The notes below the pieces were generated by a model. That model had not been told where the DNA came from, did not search any database, and saw nothing but the letters and a program-made list of their open reading frames with translations. Source: Distichodus sexfasciatus (taxonomy: Eukaryota; Chordata; Actinopteri; Characiformes; Distichodontidae). From it: a stretch of DNA of 64,000 bases. A program made the position numbers and the translations under genes. The DNA lies in contig JAVGVS010000025.1 of NCBI GenBank assembly GCA_032718565.1, forward strand, positions 152,513-216,512, written 5' to 3'. Positions within the stretch are counted from its first letter, which is position 1. Each line of letters starts with the position of its first letter. Positions 43,045 through 55,059 of the stretch are shown here, one piece after another.

Positions 43045-43230
43045 TCCTAGGGTGCGGAATAAGTGACGAGTCGCTTCATGGTAATTCCTAATGCATGCAA
43101 ATTGCCATTGGTACTTGGTCCAGATGCTTAGCAATATATTAACACGTAAGCTCTCCAAAACTGCTGCTGGCGTTAAGCACCTTAGGAACAGAATTAAGGA
43201 TTAAAATTGCATTTATAGATGCAGTTTGTC
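43045..43230. promoter_or_regulatory. Candidate conserved non-coding element with octamer
   Basis: TCCTAATGCATGCAAATTGCC at 43084-43104 (read in part) contains the POU octamer ATGCAAAT and TAAT. The surroundings are unique, with GCTGGCGTTAAGCACC downstream. Function is inferred. Confidence 0.3.
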
Positions 43231-43489
43231 AGTATTTCAAAAGGAATATGTCTTCATCACTCACTTTATTAGAAACACAGAGAAACTGAAAGTGTCAACC
43301 CTGGTTCTCCCAACCTATATAATTAATATGTTAATGCACAACACATATGATCTGGTTAGGTAATTAGTAATGTAAAATTGGGTGCACTGCATCCAGAAAT
43401 GCAAAATCTGTTGATGCCAGGATGGAGACATGCTGGTCTAGAATGACTGGCCATATTTAGATATATAATCTCTGAAGGCTGTTCAGGCT

Positions 43490-43790
43490 GTTCTCAACAC
43501 AGCAGTGGAATTGACATTAGACACGTTAAGTAATGACGGATTTGAGGCCGACTACAGCGAGAGGAAATAAATCTGTAATGATGCTGTAGCAGCGGAAAAA
43601 ATGTAATTCGACAGTGCCTTTACTGGCATCAAAAATGTCTTTTAGATGGGACGAATACTCAATGTAGTCAATAATCCAGCAGTTTAGATCTGCCATAAGA
43701 ACATTCTAAATTAATCTGCAGATGTGTAGTTAAGTATGGCATTGCTAAATTACGTTGGGCTAATTTCCAAAATTATTAGACTGTTGTAAT
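43490..43790. promoter_or_regulatory. Candidate conserved non-coding element
   Basis: Unique sequence with GACACGTTAAGTAATGACGG, AAATAAATCTGTAATGATGC and TTCTAAATTAATCTGCAG. No open frame. It lies just left of an HE1-like SINE. Confidence 0.3.
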
Positions 43791-43792
43791 GG

Positions 43793-44108
43793 GGGCCTTA
43801 CAGCAAGAATGTCCTGGGTTTGATCCCGGGGTCAGTCGTAGGGTCTTTCTGTATGGAGTTTGCATGCTCTCCCCGTGTTTGTGTGGGTTTTCTCCGGGTG
43901 CTCCGATTTCCTCCCACAGTCCAAAATCATGCACTATAGGTTAATTGGCGACTCTAAATTGGGCCTGTAAGGTGTGACTGGGAGTGTGATTGTATGAGTG
44001 TGTGTGCACTGCAGTGTTTTGGCGCCTGGAAAGGGTTGGTCCCCACCTTGTGCCCGTAAGTCCCGGGATAGGCTCCGGTCCCTGCTGCGGCCCCAATAGG
44101 GATTTAAC
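43793..44108 (+). mobile_element. HE1-like tRNA-derived SINE
   Basis: The tRNA-like end has box B CTGGGTTTGATCCC, followed by the widespread fish body GTATGGAGTTTGCATGCTCT, CTCCGGGTGCTCCGATTTCC, GACTCTAAATTGGGCC and the 3' part GGGATAGGCTCCGGTCCCTG. The 5' part of the head is missing. The 80-codon antisense frame is a shadow. The family name is from general knowledge of fish SINEs. Confidence 0.75.
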
Positions 44109-44109
44109 T

Positions 44110-45225
44110 TTTCACTTTGACACGCATCTAGTGAATGACAGTAGTTTCCCTGGTCAGTCTGAGGTGATAATATCAAACCAAAAATACATTTAAAAAAAAG
44201 TTAATAAATTTCTTAAGTTAATAGTAGTATTAGTGTCTGTGTTGTAGTTTATTTTATTTGTATTTTTTTCAAAATCATAATCATGTTGAGAATGCTTAAA
44301 TATAGTAATCCTGCCTTTCATATTGGTGACAAAAGAGTGACAGCACGTTTATTGAAAGTAAGAACAAACAAATGCTCAATAACACCAGCGTCTGCCAGCT
44401 GGCATTACGATTAGTTAGCGTTAGCGGGATCACTTGAAGACGTAAATTTACTATATCTGTCAGCTGAAACTTACTTTTATGGTGGATTAGAATTATTAAG
44501 ATGTGCTTGGTTGATTATGACAAACTACATAATTGAAGTAAATCAGAAAAAATACCAAACAAGTTACCAGAGATATGTTTTTCTATCAACCCACAGAAAT
44601 CAGGTAACGTTAGCTGAGGTAACTTTGCTAGCTGATAACAACTTAACCTCATAGTTGTCAATGTAAGAGGAGGCATATAACCCCAAACCTTTGTCCAGTC
44701 TTCTGTCTGGTATTGTTGATGACTTGCAGATCCGGTGGGCAGCGGAAGCAGAGATTCGGCAGAGCTCTTGCAGACATCTACTGTAAAACACCATTTGTTA
44801 AAGGTGTTTGTGTAAAAAGTAACCACAGACGGAGAGGTTTTCCACTATCTGCAAAGTTACTATTCTGAATATTTTTGAAATATTCATTTCTACGTCTAGT
44901 GATGATACAAGTTAGCCAACCTAGGCTAAATCTTATCTGTCCAGTAGAAAGTTAACCACTTTGGTATCTGTCTTGAAATTCTTCTCCACGTTCAGCCGAC
45001 TCCATCTTTCAAACACTTCTCCTATGCTGATTGTTGTTTTGTGTCTGCTTTGGTCAAGACCTTTTTGAGAGTCATAGCGAGAACTTTTAATTTTAGTAAT
45101 GTCAGACATTAGTGATCAAGAATCCAGTAATCTTACATATAGTTCCTTTAATGTTGTTGTCAATGATCCTTTATTCCAGAAACTTTTAAATAATTTTTGG
45201 TTAAATCACGGCATTGCTTCTATTG
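44110..45225. other. No gene recognised
   Basis: A minus frame of 103 codons (44515-44826), with a shorter one nested, has no known domain. GTTAGCGTTAGCGGG and GGTAACGTTAGCTGAGG words look like fish repeat sequence, but no element could be bounded. Confidence 0.4.
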
Positions 45226-45234
45226 CCTCTGGAA

Positions 45235-45395
45235 AAAGAGGTTGTGTGATCGAATCTTTCCTTTAGCACTACCATCATTTGGTCCCTGAGCAAGATCCTT
45301 AAACACAAGTTGCTCTTAGTGAAACTGTCCTGAAATTTGGAAATCGAATTCACTCTGGATAAAAGCGTCTGCTAAATGTGTATTGACAATGACAG
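45235..45395 (+). mobile_element. tRNA-derived SINE, family B
   Basis: Box-B remnant GTGATCGAATCTTTCC, then GTCCCTGAGCAAGATCC and the tail GGATAAAAGCGTCTGCTAAA. Confidence 0.75.
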
Positions 45396-45458
45396 ATAAT
45401 CACTTAACCTCACTTAAATATTGTGTTTGCACATTTAAAGTGTGTATTGTATTATTAT

Positions 45459-46079
45459 CAGTGTTGGGAAGGTTACTTTTAAAATGTATTCCACTACAGA
45501 TTACAGAATATATGCCCCAAAATGTAATTTGTAACGTATTCCGTTAAGTTACTCAATGTGAGTAACGTATTCTGAATACTTTGGATTACTTAATATATTG
45601 TCATGCTTTTTACAACTATGTAGCAATCACATCCTGCAGATTCTTGTTTGTTTTTCTCTACCAATTGGCTGTTAAGCCCAAATCTCCCTGAATAGACAAT
45701 ATATTTACTCTAAAGGAGCAAACACGAAATTTCCGAGTAAGAAATGCATTCCTGCCCGGGCACTGCTGGCTCTGTCGTGCTGGCTCCGGGTCCATTGTGT
45801 AACTGACGCCACCAACATTAACAGGACGCTTACATCAGAGCCTCTTATTGCGTGTTTTGTTTGGGTTTCCGGCAATGCGTGGAATTACCAAAATTAGAGA
45901 GGGGATAGCGTAACATATGAAACAGGAAAAGACCGCCGTGTAATCCATTTATTTCAACAAAGTAACTGTATTCTAATTATCACCTATTTAAACGGTAACT
46001 GTAACGGAATACAGTTACTCATATTTTGTATTCTAAATACATAACGCCGGTACATGTATTCCGTTACTCCCCAACGCTG
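45459..46079. mobile_element. hAT-like non-autonomous element (621 bp)
   Basis: Ends CAGTGTTGGGAAGGTTACTT and CCGTTACTCCCCAACGCTG are inverted. Flanks ATTATTAT (45451-45458) and AATATTAT (46080-46087) differ at one of eight positions, as expected for an 8-bp hAT duplication. No transposase. The family of CAGTGTTGGGGAGTAAC elements is very common in fishes. Confidence 0.8.
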
Positions 46080-46089
46080 AATATTATGG

Positions 46090-46530
46090 GCGCATCCTGT
46101 ACCATATGTACTGTGATGTAACGTACACATCTATAAATGCTATTCCTCAAACTTCCATTAAAAAACACAAAGTCTGGCTGTTTAGAAGCAAAACATACCA
46201 AAATAGACGTTTGCCCAGTATTATAGCTGTGTTCATAAAAGGATATATGATATTTAATTTTATCATTTGCTACTCCATTTTTGTTAAGTACCCACAGGAG
46301 TAAGCCGTGTGAAGTGCAGGTCATTTAAAGATTGGCTCAGCTGCCCGCACTATCTGAACCTCATCTGGTCGACACTGATTGGCCTCTAGAGTCCAGTAAA
46401 CCAATCAGTGAGAAATCAGAGAGCTCACAGCACTCCGGGGGGTGGAAATATGAAAGGAAGTGCCGACTGGAGAGGGCGAGGCAATTTCGAAGGGTCAGAA
46501 TCATGTGAGACACTACTCTCGAGACTAGTA
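46090..46530. other. No gene recognised
   Basis: Frames of 86 and 65 codons lie on opposite strands without domains. A short inverted pair CTGATTGG / CCAATCAG occurs at about 46375 and 46401. Confidence 0.4.
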
Positions 46531-46537
46531 TAAATGA

Positions 46538-46690
46538 TAACTTTCATCATGATACAATATTATAGTGATTCAATGTACAACGATTTGACGTCTGTCGATA
46601 TCAAATCTCCTGCAATACGATTTCGGATTCAATTCAGTTCAGAAGCTGGTATGAGACAATATCATAGGATTATTTAATTAAGCATGTTAA
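46538..46690. mobile_element. hAT-like fragment (CAATATTATAGTGATTCAATG type)
   Basis: It contains TGATACAATATTATAGTG, ATCAAATCTCCTGCAATACG and GAGACAATATCATAGG. Related interior words (AATATCACAAAGTCTGCTAC) are at 46970 and 56663, and a likely partner end lies at 47880-47932. Confidence 0.4.
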
Positions 46691-46699
46691 GTTTGTGAT

Positions 46700-46852
46700 T
46701 ATTTGTCTTGTGAATGCATCGCAGCACAGCACACAGTGTACCACAACAAAATGTGACCTCTGTATTTGACCCAATCTAAAAAGGAGCAGTGGGTAGTAGT
46801 GCTTGGGGATGGTGTCTGCTTGTGAGTACCTCAGTGGTACCAGTACTGGTTC
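46700..46852 (-). mobile_element. SINE family A fragment
   Basis: The tail and body in reverse: GCACAGCACACAGTGTACCA, AGTGCTTGGGGATGG and GAGTACCTCAGTGGTACCAG. The tRNA-like head is missing. Confidence 0.7.
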
Positions 46853-46894
46853 GGTTCAATGACCCGCTGATGTCATTTGCATTAAGCACAACAT

Positions 46895-47055
46895 CAATGA
46901 GGGGTGTAAATCATGTTTCATCATGACATGTTTCCCTGTGGATTCAAAGGATGACAATGCAAAGTCTACCAATATCACAAAGTCTGCTACAATGATATTT
47001 TGATTAAATTAAATTCAGGAGCCGGAAATCAATGACACAATATCATATGACGTAA
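46895..47055. mobile_element. hAT-like fragment (GGGGTGTAAATC end)
   Basis: Starts GAGGGGTGTAAATCATG and shares CCAATATCACAAAGTCTGCT with 56660. It ends near ATATCATATGACG. Confidence 0.45.
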
Positions 47056-47059
47056 CCAT

Positions 47060-47875
47060 GGGTCTATTTTAGGGGTGCTTTTCCCTTCGCGGATACTAGG
47101 CAGGTAGGTGGACATTTGGACCCAAGCGGAAGCTGCATGTCATTGCTTCACTGTTAAGCAAAGGTAATGCTCCTGATGTTGGCAGAGTTGTTAAGAAGAA
47201 GAGGAATTAATTCCCAGTGAATGATACACATAGTGATATTGTAAGTTGATGTCAGTAATTGTTCATTGCTTAACTTTATCTATGTTTACTTATGGTGAAA
47301 AAAGGCGATATTGTAGTTCCCTATTTCAATATTAATTTAGACAACTAAGCTGAACGTTAGCTATAGAAAACGCTAGCTAGCATGAACAAGCGAGCCACCT
47401 AACAGCTGTCTTTATTTTTCCCATCTCTCTAGTATTTCCACACAATATCACTACAATAATGTTGTTATCAGTTATTGCGAGAGAAAATTTAATGGAATAG
47501 TGTCCCTGTTAATGGTATTGTACAGGTATCTTTCAAGTCATTGGCCAGATGTACAGTGGACATATGAAGATATTTAAGAGAGTGAGTGAGAAGCAGGAGA
47601 GTTAGGATTAGGGTTCCTGGTCACACCCCTAGGGACTAAGCCCCCAATCTCTCAATCCTAGTGACATCCCTGGATGTTGCCCTTTCATTCACATTTACAA
47701 AAATGACTAAAATTTAATTTTACATTTTTATTCCCAAGCTACAGCCCACAGTAGCATGTGTCATAGCGCTTAATAAGATTTATGATGAAGCCAGCTGATG
47801 CCTCCGCACTTACTTTTCAAAGCACATTATATATGTATAACATTTGATCAGTATTTCCATTTTATATCGATCATA
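47060..47875. other. No feature recognised
   Basis: Unique sequence. No credible frame. Confidence 0.4.
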
Positions 47876-47932
47876 TGGGCCCGTAGATCAATGAATCGAT
47901 CTATTGATGTATTGTTACATTCAGATTCTACA
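47876..47932. mobile_element. hAT-like right end (GATGTATTGTTACATTC)
   Basis: ATGAATCGATCTATTGATG then TATTGTTACATTC resembles the complement of TAGGGATGTAACAATACAT at 36607. Confidence 0.4.
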
Positions 47933-48560
47933 CTGAAAAAATAAGATTTATGAGGTCATTAAAATATGCTTAAAATTTATATTAATAAACGAATTCTATC
48001 ATTTTGTCTATGAAATATATGAAAGAAATCCAAGTTTTATTAAACAAAAAAGTTAATCAACTTTACTTATTTGAAAAAAGGTTTCAAGTTATTTAGGTTT
48101 ATTAAGACATCATTTAAGGATCACAATTTATTAAGATATATGAAGCAATTTATTAAACTCTAGTTCTTGTGTAAATCTTAATAAACAAAGTGCTTTATCA
48201 TTATAATTATCTAATTATATATTTGCACTCTATTTAAAAATGTTTATTTTTCAATTTGCACTTTGCTTTATCTATAATTACTTTCTCTGTTCATATTAGT
48301 GCACTGTATATGTAGTTCTTTTAATGTCTAAGCACTAACCACCAAAACCAATGCCTTGTATGTGAAATTGTACTTCATTCTGATTCCGAATGACATTTCA
48401 GTTCGATGGAAATTTGTCGTGCAATTTTTTGTTTGAAAGGCTGATTTTTTTCAGTGTTCCAGAGGACGGAGACTTCAGCAGACCTCATCCCCAAACGAAA
48501 AAGAGAGTACAGCAAAATTGCGTTCAGATGCTGTTCTATCAGCTCACATCAGAGCTAGAA
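47933..48560. other. AT-rich stretch, no gene recognised
   Basis: Repeated TTTATTAA and AATAAAC words between 47960 and 48200. A 118-codon plus frame (48390-48746) crosses the GA repeat and has no domain. Confidence 0.45.
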
Positions 48561-48564
48561 TCAG

Positions 48565-48597
<33 letters not shown>
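48565..48597. repeat. (GA)n microsatellite
   Basis: GAGA run of about 30 bp. Confidence 0.95.
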
Positions 48598-48598
<1 letters not shown>

Positions 48599-48897
48599 TC
48601 TGAAGCCGATTCCCGATAGCAGCTTCCCCGTGGAGCGGATTCCGGAGATGAGAGGACGGTTTGAAAGTGCGCACTACAAAAACTTGGCATGGATGCATTT
48701 TATTAAATTCCAGATCAGATATGCGCAGTGTCCAAAAAAGGGATAAAAAAGAGAACTTGCTGGAAATGAAATGATCTTACGTAACATTGCTACTGTTTGC
48801 CAGGCTGGCATTCTGGCGAACTGAATGCCAGATTTCTAAGAGCCCAATCGTGATCCAACTTCTTTGTTTGCCATTTCTACGTCAGTGTGTTAACTGT

Positions 48898-50222
48898 GTC
48901 AAGTCAAAGTCAAAGTAAACTTTATTATCATCTCTGCTATATACTGTACAGATACATAGAGAGACGAGACGACATGGCTCCAGTTTTTACAGTGCAGTAG
49001 GAAATAGGGAACAAAGAACAAATAAGGCACATGTAATAAACATTATATAAATAAAGTACAAAATATACATTTAAAACTAGACATGGAATAATAAATATAA
49101 CTTTAACCTAGAATTAGAAATAGAGATAGAGGTAGATAGAGAGACAGGATGCAGTATTGCCTACAAAGTGAAAATTGACTTTTACACTGGATGTGCAAGA
49201 GGTTATAACAGTTATATCTATTTACACATTCAATGTTTGATATTTGTGCAAATAAGTGGCAGCAGTGCAAAAATTATTATTACAGTGTTGTATCAACAGT
49301 CATTTGAGGAGGAAATTGTCTGTATAGCTGCATGTGTATCACAGCGACGGTGATGTGTAAAGTGCAGTGGTGCAACAGAGTCAGTTAGTTCACAGTCCGG
49401 GTGCGTGTGGGGGGGGACGTGTGAGGGCAGGAAGTGTTCAAGAGTCTGATGCCTTGCGGGAAAAAGCTATCACGCATTCTGGAGGATCATGTCCTGATGC
49501 TGCGATAGCATCTGCCAGATGGAAGGAGTGTAAAGAGTCCGTGTGAAGGATGTGAGGGGTCGAGTATGATGCAGGAGACCCTCCTGATGCAGCGTGTGTA
49601 AAAGATGTCCTGCAGCGGCGGGAGGGACATACCGATGATGTTGCCAGCTGCTTTGACAATCCTTTGAAGCCGCCTGTTATCGGCAACAGTGCTGTTACTG
49701 AACCAGGCGGAGATGCAGCTGGTCAGGACACTCTCGGTGAGGGTGGGAGGGGGGAGTTTGGCTCGCTTCAGCCGTCTCAGGAAGTGGAGACGCTGCTGCG
49801 CTTTTTTGATGATGGAGGTGGTGTTGGTGGTCCAGATGAGGTCGTCTGAGATGTGAACTCCCAGGAACTTGGTGTTTTTTTACAGTCTCAACCGTGGAAC
49901 CCTGGATGCTGAGTGGTGTGTGGGTGGGGCGAGTTCTCCTGAAGTCGACAATCATTTCCTTGGTGTTGTCTACATTCAGCGACAGGTTGTTCTCACTGCA
50001 CCAGGCAGCCAGCTGCTGAACCTCATCTCTGTACGCTGATCGTTGTTGCTAATGAGCCCACCACGGTCGTGTCGTCAGAGAATTTGATGATGTGGTTTGA
50101 GCTGTGCAGGGCGGTGCAGTCGTGGGTCAGGAGTGTGAACAGAAGTGGACTGAGAACGCAGCCCTGAGGAGCTCCGGTGCTCAGTCTGATGGTGCTGGAA
50201 ATGTTGTCGCCGATTCTCTTTT
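48898..50222 (-). mobile_element. CR1/L2/Rex1-group LINE, 5'-truncated
   Basis: The reverse-transcriptase part is at the right (49420-50222, minus strand). The non-coding 3' region runs to the left and ends in CAAAGTAAACTTTATTATC-type sequence at 48900, a frequent LINE 3' end in fishes. The same 3' sequence occurs alone at 5278-5430. The copy is 5'-truncated, as usual for LINE insertions. Confidence 0.75.
49420..50222 (-). pseudogene. LINE reverse transcriptase C-terminal fragment
   Basis: Minus-strand translation in changing frames gives STGAPQGCVLSPLLFTLLTHD, IIKFSDDTTVVGS (with the two catalytic Asp residues still readable), then the Trp/Leu-rich ENNLSLNVD-type region, IVDFRRTRPTHTPLSIQGS and HLRRPHLDHQHH in a shifted frame, and a TIIKKAQQRLHFLRRL-like part. 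Frameshifts near 50030 and 49880 break it. It is the same subfamily as 32985-33960, where the two Asp residues are deleted. Plus-strand frames here are shadows. Confidence 0.8.
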
Positions 50223-50280
50223 CTCTTTACAAAAACGGGTATTTTCAAATGTTTCTGATTGGTGTTTAATGACTGTGCAC

Positions 50281-52073
50281 TAGAGTTGGGGTCAAGACCA
50301 ACTAAACCGAGACTGAGACAAGACCGAGACCAAAGTGTGACGATACTGAGACCAGTGCGGGGTAAGACCTAGTCGAGACTAATGCACGTTTTACAACACA
50401 TGACAAATAATTGTAACACGCAAAGCCTAAGCAACATTAGACATGTTTACTCAATATTTCTCTCTTACGTATCTATAATGTGAAAATTGCTTCACTGGAA
50501 GCAGTTATCCAAACTGATCACATCATATGTTAAACTCAACAAACCACAGTGAACACAGAGACATTCTATGGTTTAGTATTGTGGAATAAATAATAAGTTT
50601 AGTGCCGGGAAAAAACACTTCTTTATCCATTTGTTATCTATCTGAATACAGAATAAAATTATTTGATAATGATTATTGCATTCTCCTATATTTATTTTTT
50701 GGCTGTTGATAACTCACTGACCTTATAAAATGGATTTTTTTTTTTTATGAGCTGCTTCGGTCTTTCTGGAAGAGAACTACATTTTTGTGCATGATAGCAT
50801 TCCATATGAGAATCCCAAGCGCTAAGGTGTGTGTTTACATCACAAATTATTTAACCAATGCATTTTTACTGCAAGTTTTCCGCACGAAATTACTCAGAAA
50901 TAATTTCAAATACAGAGGAATGAATGTAGTGTCCGGTAAGTTCAAAGAACAATATTTTAATGTTTGTACAGGCATATGGTGACAGACTATGCACTGCAAT
51001 TACAGTCTAGAAGACAAATACTATTGACTGTAAAGTAGATTACAGTTACAGTATTACTGTATATTACCCTATATTTGAGTCTTATGGCATTATTTGCTAA
51101 ATAGCCTCTTCTTATTGAGGAGTGAAAAAGTGCCCTCTGTCACACCTTGCGGAAGTCTTGAAGTTCTACACGTTACAAAACTGAATGAACTAGAGTAACA
51201 TACATGCAGTATACTCTAGTATAGACTATTTCAAATATATGAAATGCTGTAACATTATAAAGTAACACACACAAATACAGTTACAGTAAAATCACTAATT
51301 TACACCCCAGTTTCTCTACGAAATGTCTAAACGATTGCGGATACAGTGGTTCTCCCCAGATTTGGCTGCACCTTTCGACCTGCTTCAGCCATGATTTATA
51401 ACATGCTCCGCAACTGTGACATTTATTTCATTAGGAACTGGCCTATGTGTTGGACCTCTTCTACATCTTCAGTCTCATCATGCCGTGCACCCGTACTCTT
51501 CTTGGTCTGGGCTGTTGCTCATGTTCATTTTCTAATTGATTTGAAAATGATTTTTTATTTAGTGAAGGCATCATCAGTATCCTGAATACATTTACCCAAA
51601 ACAGTCTTGTTGTAATCTATAAAATATACTTGACAGTTTATGATAAGCACTTCAACACTTTTGAATGCAGTGACTTAAACAATGAGAAAATGACAAGTTG
51701 ATCTGGAGTGTAAGACTATTCAGCTGAGGGCTAGTACAATGCATGTTGCCAAATGCACACAAGCAGCTGATGAGTGTACAAAAGCATTCGCAAAATGACA
51801 AAATGAACAAGAAATTGCTGTTATGACTAGAGGATGTGGAAATTAAGCAAACAGTTTTGAGAATTTCCATTCTGTTCTGAGAAATTCACCTAAGCAACTG
51901 AGAAAAACTGTAAAAGTAATATTCCCAAAGCTGTGGTCTTGACTGGTCTCGAAATAAAATCCAGAGTCCTCTTTGTCCATGACAAGACCCAGTACAAATT
52001 CGGCCGATTACGAGACAAGACTGAGATTTTCAAAAAATTGGTCTTGAGACCGGTCTCCAGTACTACAACACTA
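50281..52073. mobile_element. hAT-like element (1.8 kb) with perfect 8-bp target duplication
   Basis: Left end TAGAGTTGGGGTCAAGACC, right end GAGACCGGTCTCC…CAACACTA. CTGTGCAC occurs immediately before (50273-50280) and immediately after (52074-52081), an exact 8-bp duplication typical of hAT. Subterminal GAGACC/AAGACC words are repeated at both ends. Inside, short frames (65, 79, 72 and 64 codons) show no transposase domain, so it is non-autonomous. Confidence 0.88.
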
Positions 52074-52081
52074 CTGTGCAC

Positions 52082-52740
52082 CACTTCTTGACACTTGAAT
52101 GTCTGTTTTTGTCAGGAGGTCGGCACTTCCCGTTTCCGGTGTGATGAGTGTACTGTGGAAAAACCAGAGATTCTTTCAAATTTGTGAAAACTGTAAGTGG
52201 TTCAAACTGTAAGTGGTCCACTGCTGTGTGCCACTGACTTTCAAGATTCTTTTCAAGGTACAGTCTTTGGCATCTAGTCACTACAACAGTGAGCTTAGTT
52301 AAAGTGAACTTTATCCCCTGCTAAATCCCCGGGAATGCTGGGTTATGAAAGTAACATAGCAAAACTGCTGTTTTATCTATTCCTAGCTTTACCATACACT
52401 CAAACTATGAGATTTCTCTGACTTTTTGGTGGGCCTGTGGCACAATGCCCTGATGATAATCTCGCCTGTATCCTGGTCTTTATTAGATACTGGTAGTAGC
52501 AGAATTAGTTGTCCGTGAGGAATCATGACGCATAAATGATATTTTTCGCCGTTTAAACAGACACACACTGCATTTGTTAGCGCATACGACTCTCACAGGA
52601 AGTCCATCCTTCACTTAAACATTCCAGTTCAGTTAAATCTTCCCATTTATTACAGACAAAACATATTTTAGCTGATAAATAACGAAAACAACCTACTCAC
52701 AGAACAGCTGTTTACTTGATATTTATTTATTTATTCCTGA
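52082..52740. other. No gene recognised; short direct repeat
   Basis: AAACTGTAAGTGGT occurs twice at 52188-52217, about 18 bp apart. Otherwise unique. Confidence 0.4.
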
Positions 52741-52744
52741 TGCA

Positions 52745-53097
52745 CGTCCACGGCGCTGTTGTGCCGTTGCTCTCATATGGAATGCCCTCATGGCAAAAAT
52801 TATAAAGACGTGTTTCCACTGGCAGAAACTAATTTTTTCTTCAAAGTACTAAGCCATAGAATGTCTCTGCATAATAAGAACTCTGAATATGAATGTGTTA
52901 ATGTTCAGAGTCTTGTGCAGACATCATTTTGGGAAAATAAAATGATTGCTTTTGGTGCAGAAGACTGTGCAGAACTACTTTTTTCACATTCAAAAACCTA
53001 CTCAGGAATCGATAAGAGAATTGATAAAGAATTGGATTGATGGGCAGAATCAACAATGGCACTGATATTAATAAAACCTTATCAACTCCCACCCCTA
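52745..53097. mobile_element. hAT-like right end (…CCCACCCCTA) plus a shared fragment
   Basis: CTCATATGGAATGCCCTCATGG (in part) matches the interior of the element at 27079-28396. The right side has AATCGATAAGAGAATTGATA and TTATCAACTCCCACCCCTA, typical of the right terminus of fish hAT-like elements. The left end was not found. The 93-codon frame has no domain. Confidence 0.4.
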
Positions 53098-53099
53098 GT

Positions 53100-53635
53100 T
53101 AGTATAACAATGACAACAAAGATAAAAAAAAAAAAAAACATTAACATCAACTAACATGCCAACTCCATTAACCAATTAAATAATATAATAATCTTACATA
53201 AACTATAATATGAGTGTTTATTTTCTGTATATGGTGACTTTTGAGATATCCAGTACTATATTAAAAACATTTGTTTAAAAAAATCCCCCATCTCTGGCAA
53301 GGCAAAGCAAGGCAAGCTCAGTTATTAATCACATTATCATACCTAAAAGTCATTCATTTTGCTTTACAGAAATGCATCAAAAGTGCAATAGAAATAGAGA
53401 AATGCATGAGTTATATGAGTTATGAAATTATTCTATGCGTAATGAAATTGATGGAAAAATAGAGAAATAAAAAGTACAAAAAGAGAAATAATTTATAAAA
53501 TCTAATAAAACTATCAAACTACTAGAATCTTTATATTCTCTTTTTTAAGGCCTCCTGTCAGTTTTACATCTAAATATCACCTCCTTCCCATACACCCAGT
53601 CTCCAAAAAAAGGATTTTACGTTGTAGTTAATGCA
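53100..53635. other. AT-rich stretch, no gene recognised
   Basis: Poly(A) near 53128 and otherwise AT-rich unique sequence with short frames only. Confidence 0.45.
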
Positions 53636-53639
53636 GACA

Positions 53640-53935
53640 TTAAATTTTTAATAGGACACGGCCAACGTTTGAAAAGACACTATTCATCCTGCAGCGCTGA
53701 AGGTTCCAGCTTAAATGTTCTCACCTCTAGAGAGCAAAATGAATTATGCTCTCTGCGTGTAGGCCACCCCAAGGTGATTTATCCGCTGATTCCTTGTCAC
53801 GCTGTAATTTATAGCCGTGCTTTTGTCTTCTTCTTTGTATACATGGGCTGATCCGGCTGTGCTCGGACCACGAACGTGATTTTATTCCTGAGGAGCTGCT
53901 TGGCGCTGGGACTCGGGGTCCTTGTGCACAAGCGA
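53640..53935. promoter_or_regulatory. Candidate conserved non-coding element
   Basis: A higher-complexity island in AT-rich surroundings, with AAATGAATTATGCTCTCTGC, AGGTGATTTATCCGCTGATT and CACGCTGTAATTTATAGCC. The 60- and 103-codon frames overlap on opposite strands and lack domains. Function is inferred. Confidence 0.35.
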
Positions 53936-53939
53936 GACT

Positions 53940-54390
53940 TTTCAACACCAAACAAGCAAAAAATAGAAATAGAAAAAGATGTAAGGGCCGAAGAGATTCA
54001 TTCCACCCAAGATTTATCTTACAGTGTGCAAATGACAAGAAAAATTCAAAATATGCTTAAACAGAAATAATAACAATACTATACATAGTCTTCTAACCTC
54101 AAAGCGGAGTGGTCCTAAATTCTTGTGGAAACAAGTAAAAATCTTGTCAGCAATTACAAGAACCATTTGATTGCTCCAATAAAAAATAAAGGCTTTGCCA
54201 TAATGAGAAAGGGTATGAATAATTTCGGACATGCCTCAAGCATAATGTCTTACTTACTGTTCTGTGACATGCGTATATCATTTCCAACAGGAGGAAACCC
54301 ATCGGTAAAATAAAAAGTACACTGTAAATCCAGATAAACAAATCTGGTAATAAAAAGTAGATACATGTGGTAATGTATAATGTAATGTAT
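53940..54390. other. No gene recognised; locally repeated phrase
   Basis: GTGTGCAAATGACAAGAAAA at about 54026 is similar to AATGTCCAAATGGCAAGAAAA at about 54816 and GTGTCCAAATGATAATTTTT at about 54964. Confidence 0.4.
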
Positions 54391-54404
54391 AAAAATAATG
54401 ATTA

Positions 54405-54405
54405 C

Positions 54406-54488
<83 letters not shown>
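54405..54488. repeat. (TA)n microsatellite
   Basis: About 80 bp of TA with two phase shifts. The Tyr/Ile frame is an artefact. Confidence 0.95.
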
Positions 54489-54499
54489 CTTCATTTGTA

Positions 54500-55055
54500 T
54501 TATTTTATTTATTTATTATGTTATATTGTGATCCCATGTATCAATATTTGATTCAGATATTGAACTTAAATGACTACAACAGAATTCAGATTCTTTTCAG
54601 AGGAAAACAAAAAATAAAACCCTCTAAACTACGGGTAAATGTAACAATAGACGGGCAAAGTAGTCGGGGTCAAATGAGGGGGGAAAACTGAGCAAACAAT
54701 GACAAAACCCCAAAAACGGCCCTTGATGGCCACCCAAGCACGAGTGATTATCCGTTACACATTTCAGAGTTTCTTTGTAAAACAACACCCACCTAGAGTA
54801 AATTGGTCCTTGCAATGTCCAAATGGCAAGAAAAATCACTAAAATATGTGATACATAGCCTAAAAACTGTGTTAGTGAAGCCTTCAGTTTGTTGTACTAC
54901 TGTATATTTCTTGGATTGTTATTTTAATTTGCTATGTTAAAGCTGAAAAAATTGTCATTGCAGTGTCCAAATGATAATTTTTTAAAGAAAATATGCTACA
55001 TTATGGGTAGAATAATGATGCAGAATTGAGTGAGACACAAAAAAAGAAAAGAAAA
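54500..55055. other. No gene recognised
   Basis: AT-rich unique sequence. It holds the second and third copies of the CAAATG-type phrase noted at 53940-54390. Confidence 0.4.
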
Positions 55056-55059
55056 GCAG

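Noticed and set aside
44515..44826. 103-codon minus frame as a domesticated transposase
   Set aside because: I could not match it to any motif of a known transposase or zinc-finger family.
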